From Collodictyon triciliatum (lineage: Eukaryota; CRuMs), in the NCBI GenBank assembly GCA_043381765.1, contig JBHJMP010000356.1, positions 1-24,171 of the forward strand: 24,171 bases of DNA. Direction: 5' to 3'. Shown here piece by piece: positions 1 through 9,116 of this stretch; the first letter of the stretch is position 1; the number at the start of each line of letters is the position of its first letter. A model generated the notes under the pieces. That model ran no database searches and was not told the origin of the DNA. It saw only the letters and a program-made list of their open reading frames with translations. Position numbers and translations under genes: made by a program.

Positions 1-202
1 TTTTATCTTTTTATCTTTTTATCTTTTTATCTTTTTATCTTTTTATCTTTTTATCTTTTTATCTTTTTATCTTTTTATCTTTTTATCTTTTTATCTTTTT
101 CTATTTCTCTATTTATCTATTTATCTATTTCTTTGAATCGAATAAAGGAAAAAATCTACTTATCTATTTATCTATTTATCTATTTATCTATTTATCTTTT
201 TC
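1..202. repeat. TTTTTATC / TATCTATT tandem repeat tract
   Basis: The first 100 bases are a near-perfect array of the 8-bp unit TTTTTATC. It passes into a TATCTATT-type array that continues to about 200. The second array is interrupted at 131-154 by a copy of the short tagged insert described separately. The tract ends about 15 bases before the first coding exon of the left-hand gene. Confidence 0.95.
131..154 (+). mobile_element. Short A-tailed tag insert, copy 1
   Basis: The core CTTTGAATCGAATAAAGG is followed by a run of A. The sequence after it (from 155) resembles the sequence before it (about 116-130) over about 15 bases with one mismatch, as a target-site duplication would. The host is itself a TATCTATT tandem repeat, so the duplication cannot be proven here. 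Confidence 0.5.
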
Positions 203-215
203 TTCTCCGATTAGA

Positions 216-2956
216 ATGGAAGAGTCTGAGGACCCGGAGACACCCGAAATCCAGTTTGAGTTGAGGAAAGGAGCACACCGTGGACAAGGTCAGTTGGTGA
301 AGCCCCCTAATGCTTGGAACCCATACTTTCGACCCATAAAATGTTGTCGTATAGCAAATATTTACATCGTTTATTGAGAGTAATCACCCAAGCTAAATCC
401 TTCTCTATTTATTGCTACTTTTTTTTATTGTTATTGAAGAAACAAGTTGTTTATTTCCACAATATTATGGTTGACTTCTTTTTTTTTTTCCCCCCCTTTA
501 TTCATTATGGTTGACTTTTTAATCGTAGTGTATAAGGGCACGTTTTTTATCACTTCTCTGATTAATTAATTAATTTATCAATTAATCGATCAATAGTATA
601 TGATAAAGCGCTTAGTTTAACAGTGGTAATTCATTATACTATAAAATGTATTATATCTTACCGTAATTATTTGATAGAACATAACTACTAGTGTTAGCAC
701 CCAAAACTTTAATTCATCGAGTACGTTATTATTGGGAGAAGGGAGTGTATATGTCTTGTGATACATTCCATTTTTTTTTTCAGTGTATCCTATTTTCTCC
801 ATAGAGTAAGACACCAGAAAAAAGCAGCTACCTATATGACCTCGATCCAGCGAGTATACCTCCATTACCGAGAATTAAAGTACTAGATTACTGTTACTAT
901 TATTTCTCTTTCAAGTAATAAGCATAAAAGTTCACTTTATTCAAACATGATAAAGTATTCATAATCTCACAAAAAAATTGTAAGGGACACGTACCAGGTC
1001 AAGGAAGCCTCGAAATGCGATCGCCAACTCCAGAGCAAAGTGATTACAACATATCAATCTTTCGATTTCAATGGATATTTCCAGTATTAGATTATTAAAT
1101 AAGAGTATTTGTATAAATATACAGATCATTCATTATTTTCAAGCTTCGCTGCCTCACCAAAAAAGATATATAATTTAAATTTGCAAGTGGAAGATGAATT
1201 GGTATTATTTTGTGTTGCGTCCTTTATAAACCCCTACCCCAATAAAAAAAAAATCCAAAAGGCTTATTCAGAAAATGAGCTCACATCTTCTTTTCTTTTC
1301 CTCTTTTCCCTTTCCCTTTTCCCTTTCCCCTTTCCCCTTTTTTCCCTCTTTTTCGTTTCTGTTTTCTAGGATTGATTTTTATATTTCTTTGATGACGATT
1401 TCTAATCTAAATATACGTTTATTTAGAGCCAAAATACCGATGACTCAAAAGAGCAAAAACCTAGTCTTAACAGTCCAAATAAAACTCTTGAAATAAGGTT
1501 TGATTTAAAATTCAACCTTACATCCCAGATGAACATCACTTTATTAACATGTATAATTTTATTTACTCTATGACAGAAAATCCTTTCTGAACACCGAAAT
1601 ACATTTACAAAATTTTGAGTACTCGGATAACTTTGTTTCAGAAGATATCTCCGAAAACATCGAAAGAGTTCGTGACCCAGGGTAATATCCTTTTTATTTA
1701 CCTGGCATACCAATTTAAATAGCCTGATTATTATTTTTCATTGTTTTTTTAATTAAAAAAAAGGTATGCTCGCTAATTGATTGTATCCACTTGTTGTTAA
1801 GTGAACACATAGGAGTTAGAGATACCGCTAATCAGTTCAAAGAAAACGTTGCCACCTCCTCCAATGAAAGTATGAGTCCTAAATGAAAAAATAAAAGACT
1901 GAACCAGTTTTTAAAATTGTTCCTTAGAATGATTTAATAGCCATAGATTTCATCGATTTGCAAACCAATAAGACAGCATCTGATTCTGATGAGAAGCATA
2001 CATGTATATCAATCAAAGTTCCAATACATGCACAACTACGATCAATTATAAATAACTTTCCAAATTATAAAGGAGTAGATTCCTTTTTCGCATATTCATC
2101 TAATTTTATTGAATTTATATTCACGCTATCAGTTTACAATTTATTAATCAGCATTTTTATATACCACACTTTCCCTTATCGTTTTCTATGCGTTCTGTCC
2201 TTGACCAGCCCATGAAAAAGAGGTTAATATATTTTTCATGTGCTTTCGATGAATTTATTGCAAATTTTTACTTTAGAAACAGGCTTTTTTTTATCCTATT
2301 CGCTTTTACTTATACATACCCCACATTTTTACAAAAAAAAAAAAAAAAAAAAAAACAATAGTTAAAAAAAAAAAAAAAATTTTTATTTAAAAAAAGGGAA
2401 AAAAAAATAAAAAAAAAAAAAAAAAAAAAAAAAAANNNNNNNNNNNNNNNNNNNNNNNNNNNNNNNNNNNNNNNNNNNNNNNNNNNNNNNNNNNNNNNNN
2501 NNNNNNNNNNNNNNNNNNNNNNNNNNNNNNNNNNNAAAAGTTTTTTTTTTTCCCTATTACAAAAAAAAAAATAAATCCCAAAATTTTAAAAAAAAAAAAA
2601 AAAAAAAAAATAGTGAAATAATATAATTGTAGGTGCATTTTTCTGGAAAACCTGAATTGACAAGAATAATGCAAGTCAGTTCCAAGGCGCGTAATTGGCA
2701 AAGAAAAGCAGGGAAACAAAGAGGCGAGGAATCTGAATCTACTAAAAAAGTAATAGATTGTCAACGAAGAGAAATATACCTGCTAATAGTACATTTGTGT
2801 AATGCCATTCTTGAGAATATATGTGCTTATTAATAGCTAAATTTTATGAGCAGTATGAGAGATCTCTAAAACAAATGATTGAACTACAAATTACTCGGTC
2901 GAAAACAGAGGTTTGACAGCATCATAATTGACTTTTTCTTTTCTTTTCTTTATTTG

Positions 2957-2998
<42 letters not shown>

Positions 2999-3589
2999 TT
3001 TTTTTTATTTTTTTTTTTTTTTTTATATTTTTTTTTTTTGTTTTTTTTTTTTTNNNNNNNNNNNNNNNNNNNNNNNNNNNNNNNNNNNNNNNNNNNNNNN
3101 NNNNNNNNNNNNNNNNNNNNNNNNNNNNNNNNNNNNNNNNNNNNNNNNNNNNNGGGTAAACATTTTTTTCCTTTTTTTTTTTAAATAAAATTTTTTAAAA
3201 AAAAAAAAAAAAAAAAAATTGATTTTTTTTTTTTTTTTTTTTTTTTTGTTTTTTTTTTTTTTTTTTTTTTTGAAAACGTTTCACATTTTTTATCGAACCT
3301 ATGGTAATTTATAAATATGCTCTGCAGGTGCCTTTTGCTCTTCAGATGGATATTTACGAAGAGACTTACCCCATCATGCTCAAATCAGTCGAGGTAATAT
3401 GAATACATATTTTGTAATGCTACAATCATGAGTTGAATTATGTTCCTTTTCGCCAATATTTTGTGCTCCTATTCTCTTTTCGTGCAGATGTATATAGCAG
3501 AACTCGGTCCAAGGCACCAGGTTTCGGTGGCCGCCATCAGCCGGCTTCGCGATATGGCAAAGATTCTTCGAAGGCCTTGTGAATACTGA
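216..3589 (+). CDS. Unrecognised protein, 11 exons, weak TPR-like C-terminus
   Basis: I do not recognise this protein. My model joins exons 216-288, 998-1083, 1166-1201, 1427-1497, 1577-1681, 1802-1869, 1941-2131, 2633-2749, 2851-2910, 3328-3393 and 3488-3589 (TGA). All junctions are GT-AG with matching phases, and the sum is 975 nt (324 aa). The start MEESEDPETPEI is acidic. The middle is hydrophilic, with stretches such as SPNKTLEI and EDISENIERVRDPG. The last two exons read YEETYPIMLKSVEMYI and AELGPRHQVSVAAISRLRD; the spacing and LGPRH motif resemble a kinesin-light-chain-like TPR, but one repeat is thin evidence. Exons 8-11 are the most secure. Exons 2 and 3 are least certain: intron 1 is about 700 bp and could hide exons, and intron 7 contains an assembly gap. 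The true start may lie left of the window. Confidence 0.5.
289..997 (+). other. Long intron 1 of the left-hand gene, no recognised feature
   Basis: This stretch of about 700 bases is AT-rich, with short homopolymers (a T run near 478-489 followed by C, another T run near 770-780) and TAAT repeats near 561-590. The open frames in it are short and low in complexity. No RNA gene or conserved exon was seen. It could contain missed small exons. Confidence 0.4.
1280..1371 (+). repeat. Polypyrimidine (TTTCCC-type) tract in an intron
   Basis: An almost pure pyrimidine run of TTTTCCC-type units occupies the intron between 1201 and 1427. An AG follows at about 1369, but the frame after it does not fit the exon chain, so I place the acceptor at 1425-1426. 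Confidence 0.85.
2132..2632 (+). other. Intron 7 of the left-hand gene with poly-A tracts and a 100-N gap
   Basis: The intron holds long A runs (2333-2435 and 2589-2610) around an assembly gap of exactly 100 N at 2436-2535. A small exon could be hidden here, since the gap length is nominal. Apart from the homopolymers I see no structure. Confidence 0.6.
2436..2535. other. Assembly gap, 100 N
   Basis: Exactly 100 N with poly-A on the left and A/T homopolymers on the right. The fixed size indicates an unknown-length scaffold gap. Confidence 0.98.
2960..3272. repeat. Poly-T tracts flanking a 100-N gap (3054-3153)
   Basis: Long T runs interrupted by single A or G bases lie on both sides of a fixed 100-N gap at 3054-3153, with a poly-A run at 3197-3218. 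All of this is inside the intron between exons 2851-2910 and 3328-3393 of the left-hand gene. Open frames here are homopolymer artefacts (poly-Phe). Confidence 0.95.
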
Positions 3590-4426
3590 AATGTTTGTTT
3601 CCGCATGCCACCTCTCGCTTCAAACACCTGTATTGATATCGTTGTTGGTTTCATATATGGGCAGCTTTCTAGACCCTTGATTATCGTTTTTGGTGGGCTG
3701 TTTTTCTCGGAAAGTATGTCCCCAGTCTATGTTTTGTTCTAAATCGACGGTTGTGGCCCGTGAAGTTTACTTTTACTTCCTTTCGGCTCACTCTTAATAA
3801 ACACATAGTTATATTGACTGTGGTGTCAGTTTGGCAGCTTTATTTTGTTTATTTGGTTGGTTATCTAAATGTATCTATGTATGTATCTATGTATGTATCT
3901 ATGTATGTATCTATGTATGTATCTATGTATGTATCTATGTATGTATCTATGTATGTATCTATGTATGTATCTATGTATGTATGTATGGTTATTCCAGCAA
4001 AGATGAAGGTTATCACGATAGCACATGGCACAAGATTTTATGAATATTTATAGCAATATGTCTCAGAATTAATTTCATCAAACAATATACTCCTGAGAAT
4101 ATCATTTCGGTTTCTTTTTTCTTTTTCTTTCTCTTTTTCCAAGGGTGCAAGGCTCGATGTCCTATATTAGAGCTATTTATTATTGTTTAATAGCCTTTAC
4201 TGTATCAAAAATCGAGAAATTGGAGGCCCTCGCACGATAATCGTTCTCCTGTTCCACCGATGGCACAATAGCCTTGTAGCCCCGCCACATATGGTCGCCT
4301 ACAACCCATTTTTTATTTCACTTCACTTTATTTTATTATGAATGGCGCGGTTGACAACAATTTTAAATCACACAAAGATGAAATAGACAGTGTGACAATC
4401 ATGCGATACTTCAGAATTAAAATAAG
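3590..4426. other. Convergent intergenic spacer
   Basis: This spacer separates the stop codon of the left plus-strand gene (3587-3589) from the stop of the minus-strand GH47 gene (4427-4429). It must contain both 3' ends. It holds the 12-bp tandem repeat and a T/C-rich stretch near 4110-4140. No further gene is visible. Confidence 0.7.
3868..3988. repeat. 12-bp tandem repeat (ATCTATGTATGT)n
   Basis: About nine to ten near-identical copies of the 12-bp unit ATCTATGTATGT form an array ending in extra ATGT units. All three plus frames stay open through parts of it because the unit has no stop, which creates the artefactual repetitive MYVS / IYVC peptides. Confidence 0.95.
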
Positions 4427-7400
4427 TTATAAAAGTCGTGATTGTATTTGAGAGGCTAGGAGAAGGGGGGAAAGGAGAAGGTGCGCAGAGAATGTAATAT
4501 CTCCTAACCCTATCATCGCTGCGTAGCTCATCGGCAGTATATGCCCTTCAGTATTGAAGGTGTAGCTTTCCTCTATTTAGTTTTGTCATTAGAAGGCTAT
4601 CAAAGATAATGCGGCATAGAATATGAGATGTGGTATTAGATAAAGTTTGTTGTGAACAAGTATGTGTAGTTGGTGTTTTATGGTATGTTATCGAGATAAA
4701 AGGAATCTAGAGAAGAGTCGGAAGATTGAAAGGTGAGATAGAACGAGACGTAAAAAAAAAAAAATCTTTGAATCGAATAAGGTGAAAAAAAGGGGGACGG
4801 AAAAAAAAACACAGACCATGTTGATTGACAAAGTTCTCGGGGTCAAAAAGGAGGTAAAGATATTTTGTTGTTTCAGCCAGGAAGAAGCTTTCCATATGAT
4901 CTCGTAGCGCGTGCGTCTCGACGTTGCTTATGGTAGCATATCCGCAATCCTTTTAGGTTATTGTCATAAAAAAAATTATGTGGTGGTGGTGAGGAGAAAA
5001 GGATAAATATAAAGACAATTTTGTATGGGCCCATTATACACTGTTTTTTGCGACGGGGTTTATTTTGGATATCTGTTATCATATTGGTGTTTTCTATAAG
5101 GGCTTCTTTATTGCGCTTTTTGTTTATTTTTAATGAGTTTTTCTTTTTTATTGTTCTCTTGTCTGTTTTCTTTAACTATGTATTTTGAAACCCTGGAAAA
5201 CTCCTATGCTTTATAATGAAACAATAATCCTTCTAGCCGGTCCCGTTCAATCAATTTAGCACTAATTAGACGGGGGAAATTCATCATAGCTGTGAAACTT
5301 ACTGTTCGCGCAACTTTGGATATAGAAGAAATCATATCTCGTCCTAGGTACAGCCAGTATGGGTCCAGAGTCGACCGGTACATGAAGTAGATACTCTCTG
5401 CCAACTCCTGAAGCATGTATGACGATGTGGTATTTGTGGTTTGAGTGATATTTTATCAATAAATTAGGCTCGATATTGAAGTAAACAGGGTGTAATATCT
5501 CTCCCTTTTCTCTTTTCTAGGAAAAATACTGACATATACATGGAAGTGATAATTAAGGTTATAAAGGACAAGTATGAATAATTTTTTTTTAAAAAAAAAA
5601 GTATATCCCAAATATGAGAAGAGTCGGTAATTACAAACATCTATAAAGGCTTCATATAAAACATAGAATATTACAGGGCGCAGTGGATATGATTCTTGGT
5701 TTGGCTGGATATTTGCGTTAACAAGATTAAAGCCCTCGGGTACGAATCCATATCTCCTCCAAACGTTAAAGAAGGATTTCAATGTCCTTGATGCTTCCCT
5801 AACATGCCCTGTGTGAAGTTGAGGACCAATTGAATGACTTTTGTTTTGTATTGTTTTTATTTATTTATTATTCTTTTCAATTTGTGCAAGATGGTGGGAA
5901 TGTTGAGATTGAGTGATTTTGTTGTTCCAATTTTTGGGAAAGTATATGAATTTTAATTTAGGGAGAAGGGAGGCGTTAGTCATTTGGATAGATAACCTGT
6001 ATGTACTTGAACGCCAGGCCAGAACCCCTGAAGTGAATTGTACAAGGGCCACATCACCATACCACGATGCTGGCCGAGCAAACCCATATTAATGACAAAG
6101 AGTGGGAGGAAATAGGAATGTCGTATTAGATCGGAATATTTTTGCTGTTTAGTTCAGACCAACTAACTCCATATTTAAATAAAAGCCAACACTCTCACCA
6201 TCTGGCACAAAATTGAAGAGAAGAATAAAAAAAAAAACTCCATATTTAAATGGAGAATATGTGTAAACGGAGAAGAAATACGACCATGTGTATAATATGC
6301 TATTTTAGTAACTCCCTTTCCAACTAATCAAAAAATCCACCATTTCAATAATACTCACCATGTGTACATCAACGTACCAATCCTCCTTCTTTGCATGACG
6401 TATGATTGCCTCGTACGCCTTTTTTTTTCGGTAATTATGAATGTATATATCGAGATTAAATTTCAAATAGGGAATCGTTCGCAAATTAGCTGGAAACGTT
6501 ATCTTTCTTGTTGTTATGAAATATAAGCTTTTTTCCCTCTTTACTCGATTCGAAGTTTATGAAATATGAGCTTAATATCGTGACCTCAGAGTTACCTTAT
6601 GGAGAATCCTCAGGTAATCGTCATCTGAAAAATACATCGCCGCTGCAGAAGAATGGCCATATTTGTATTGCATCCAAAAAGAAGAGATTGGGTTAAATTG
6701 AAACGAATAATTAAAAAAAAAACACTCAGATAAAGTTGGTTCATACATGTATGAATTTTTTTTCTCTCAGTTTGCTGATTTCTTTCCTTTCCTTTCCTTT
6801 CATTTCCTTTCCTTTTCTTTTCTTTTCTTTTCTTTTCTTTTCTTTTCTTTTCTTTTCTTTTCTTTTCTTTTCTTTTCTTTTCTTTTCTTTTCTTTTCTTT
6901 TCTTTTCTTTCATTTTCTTTCATTTTCTTTTCTTTTCTTTTCTTTTCTTTTCTTTTCTTTTCTTTCATTTCCTTTCATTTCCTTTCATTTCCTTTCATTT
7001 CCTTTCATTTCCTTTCATTTTTTTCTTTGCTTATTTAAAGTCGATAACAGTATTTGTAGAATAATAACCTTTCATTAAATATTCGTAAAATGAGTCAATC
7101 CCAGAACTTATTCCAGCATCAAGATGAGTCCATTCTCCACTTATGATGTTGATGTGGTTTCCAACCTTAAAAAAAATATGAGTGAATAAAATAAAAATCT
7201 TCAAACATTACTGCATAATATGTCTGCTGCTCTTTTTGTGTGAGTTGGTAGAACATGTTTTGAATTATTATGAAGGGGATAATACTAGATCTAGAGCCGA
7301 CCGCCTTTCCCATATCCCGTAAACAGCTTTTTTTGCAGCATTCTGTGACCCACAAGTGATTCTCATGGGTAAGGACACCAGCAAGGATAAAGAATTTTCG

Positions 7401-9116
7401 GAGAACATTACAATGAGATGAAACTAAACGGTGGGAAGAATACCTCGTATTTGTCATCCCCAGTGAGCCAACTGAGAATACCAAACTCAAGAGAGAAAGT
7501 TGTGGCGCTGGCTGTAGATGTTATGTTTGATTCATCCTCCATCACGCCATGTCTTAGGTTAATCTAGAAGTCATTTATGTAATCATCGGTTCGTGGGAGA
7601 AAGAGTAGGGGAAATAAATGGATTTATATATTAAACAGGACAGGACAAGACAGTAGGACAGCAAAGATAGGAGGGGAAAGGAAAAAGGGAATAGGAAAAG
7701 GGGGAAATGAAGGAAATAAATGAAGGTGATTAAAAAAAATTGGCCTCAACACATACGACTTACTGAACCATAGGGAATTCCAGTGGGTGTGTTAAATGCT
7801 ATACATAAAAGGGATGGAGAACAATCAGTAAACTGGCATATATGGACTTCAATGGGAATGATTCCTCTTTACATTTATTAAGTATAATAGCACATTGGGT
7901 TCATCAGTAGTTTTAGAAGGGAGAAGATTAAAAAAAAAAAAAAAAGAAACCCCTGATCAATCTGTTTCCCAGGTCTATGGATAGATCCAATAACTTCGAC
8001 TTTCGATTAAAATCAATGCTTAAGTGCTTGGAGTGAAAAGGGTCTTTACTGAGCAAATGTGCTGATAGGAGCCCACCCAGGGCTCGTATATTCAATTCTA
8101 AATATTTTAAGTGACATTATTAAATATATATGGCTTTGTACACTATTATTAAGTATTGCCCGTCTTGAATAAAGGAAAAAAAATTAAGTATTGCCCGTCT
8201 TACATCGTGCAAATTGAGAGTGGAATAATTAAATGAATATATAGATAAATAAAATTATTTAATTGGTCTATAATTATCCTCAAAAAGAAAAGCAAAGTAG
8301 CCAGATAGAGGGCTGGATGGGGAGACCAAATAAGATTGAATTACCAAATACTGAAACATTATCGTCTATGTTAAAATCGAGGTTATTTGATATCCACGTC
8401 ACAGCCTTTTCAAACTCTGTGTAATTGCCAAATATCTATATCACAGGTGATTTTAAAGAAGAGAGAGAAAACATGAGTCATGAATCTGCAAGAACAAATA
8501 TCATGAATTACATTAGGTAATAAGTAACCCAAAGATTAACGAGATGTAGACCTTACCACGAGAGCATCCAGCGAGTCGATTAGTGTCATAGCCGTGCTGA
8601 TGCAGGGTATTGATAAAGTCTGATCAGTTTGTTTGATTTTTGGTTGTTGTTATTTGAACCACAAAAAAGTTATGAAAACAGGAACAGGACTGCATGAAAA
8701 TAAACCATGTAAGTAAAAAAAAAAAACCGACTTCCCAAAAGATTTCTTTCCCTGACAAGACAACGGAAGAAGATCATCCATGGGAAAGGCATATGTCATG
8801 TAGCCGTCGTATGCGTGATAAAACATAGATACCACTTCCTTCCTACGATCAAATAAAAATAAACACCTTCACAATCCAAAGCATAGATAAATGCGGGGGA
8901 TGTCACACATATCTGATGTTCGAACGAGACGAAAATAAGAATGAGACCACACTCACGCAAAGGACAATTAGATAGAGTCACCTGTATTTTAGCACTTGCT
9001 CAGCAGGCAATGCGGAAGCCGCATGGCTGGAACACAAAGCAACGAGGGACAACGCAACGAGGGCCAAAGAAAGCCACCCCACTGGACACAGGCGGCCTCC
9101 TGCGGCGTATTCTCAT
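4427..9116 (-). CDS. EDEM-type glycoside hydrolase family 47 (alpha-mannosidase-like), 16 exons
   Basis: A GH47 protein of the EDEM branch, which recognises or trims mannose on misfolded glycoproteins in the ER. Minus-strand exons, 5' to 3': 9116?-8982, 8842-8728, 8619-8557, 8435-8345, 8097-7951, 7798-7764, 7563-7444, 7342-7286, 7165-7069, 6642-6596, 6418-6359, 6069-5997, 5808-5675, 5407-5303, 4949-4817, 4572-4427 (TAA). All junctions are GT-AG and in phase; total about 518 aa. Motifs in order: a hydrophobic signal sequence ending [160 protein letters not shown] and FNTEGH. Acidic residues typical of the GH47 active site (FE, GID, RPE, TEGH) are present. It stops soon after the domain with a short hydrophobic tail. 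Exon 1 is problematic: no in-frame ATG follows the upstream TGA. Confidence 0.9.
4766..4792 (+). mobile_element. Short A-tailed tag insert, copy 2 (diverged)
   Basis: CTTTGAATCGAATAAGG with an altered GTG, then an A run, lies in the last intron of the GH47 gene (4573-4816), antisense to it. The left flank is also poly-A, so no target duplication can be read. Confidence 0.5.
5849..5908 (-). mobile_element. Second A-tailed insert family, copy 1
   Basis: Read on the minus strand, an insert of about 60 bp contains CAACATTCCCACCATCTTGC, then CACAAATTGAAAAGAATAA, and an A-rich end. It matches the insert at 6181-6235. The flanks 5830-5848 and 5909-5927 are similar to each other (TTGAATGACTTTTG against TTGAGTGATTTTG), consistent with an aged target duplication. 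It lies in GH47 intron 12 (5809-5996). Confidence 0.5.
6181..6235 (+). mobile_element. Second A-tailed insert family, copy 2, with 16-bp target duplication
   Basis: A 55-bp insert containing CCAACACTCTCACCATCTGG and CACAAAATTGAAGAGAAG, ending AATAAAAAAAAA, sits between perfect 16-bp direct repeats AACTCCATATTTAAAT at 6165-6180 and 6236-6251. Perfect flanking repeats plus an A tail are the signature of target-primed retrotransposition. It lies in GH47 intron 11 (6070-6358), in the opposite orientation to the copy at 5849-5908. Confidence 0.75.
6531..6556 (-). mobile_element. Short A-tailed tag insert, copy 3, with 17-bp target duplication
   Basis: Read on the minus strand: ACTTCGAATCGAGTAAAGAG then GGAAAA, a diverged core. 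Flanks 6514-6530 (TTATGAAATATAAGCTT) and 6557-6573 (TTATGAAATATGAGCTT) are identical except for one base. It lies in GH47 intron 10 (6419-6595), sense to that gene. Confidence 0.7.
6781..7023. repeat. (CTTTT)n pentanucleotide microsatellite
   Basis: About 240 bases of TTTTC pentamers fill GH47 intron 9 (6643-7068). They are interrupted by CATTT variants and end in a higher-order CATTTCCTTT array. The long open frames across it (Phe/Ser-rich on plus, Lys/Glu-rich on minus) are artefacts of a pentamer without stops. Confidence 0.97.
7951..8344. other. GH47 exon 5 and adjacent intron 4 containing a tag insert
   Basis: Exon 5 (8097-7951, minus) encodes the [12 protein letters not shown] and [11 protein letters not shown] segments. 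Intron 4 (8344-8098) carries the perfect 19-bp duplication around the 16-bp tag insert at 8167-8182. The rest is AT-rich without other structure. Confidence 0.7.
8167..8182 (+). mobile_element. Short A-tailed tag insert, copy 4, with perfect 19-bp target duplication
   Basis: A 16-bp insert GAATAAAGGAAAAAAA lies between perfect 19-bp direct repeats ATTAAGTATTGCCCGTCTT at 8148-8166 and 8183-8201. It has only the 3' part of the core, so it looks 5'-truncated. It is antisense within GH47 intron 4. Confidence 0.8.

Noticed and set aside
1529-1550. 22-nt candidate exon between 1497 and 1577
   Set aside because: Its phase does not follow the upstream exon; the direct join 1497 to 1577 is in phase.
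2004-2018. Apparent 15-bp GT-AG intron in the left-hand gene
   Set aside because: It is too short to splice, and the frame reads through it without a stop, so it is exon.
3868-3988. Possible CRISPR-like array
   Set aside because: The repeat is a pure tandem of 12 bp without spacers, and the DNA is eukaryotic.
3751-4053. 100-aa frame with a repeated MYVS unit
   Set aside because: It is created by the 12-bp tandem repeat in a convergent spacer.
5809-5826. 18-bp candidate intron in the GH47 gene before VREASRTLK
   Set aside because: It is too short; extending exon 12 to the donor at 5996 restores both the phase and the conserved [12 protein letters not shown] junction.
6736-7064. Long overlapping open frames rich in Phe/Ser (plus) and Lys/Glu (minus)
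   Set aside because: They are translations of a TTTTC microsatellite that lies within an intron of the GH47 gene.
7610-7722. GGAAATAAATG repeated at both ends of a purine-rich stretch in a GH47 intron
   Set aside because: The repeat is short, the region is purine-rich, and the interior lacks an A tail or family resemblance, so chance is likely.
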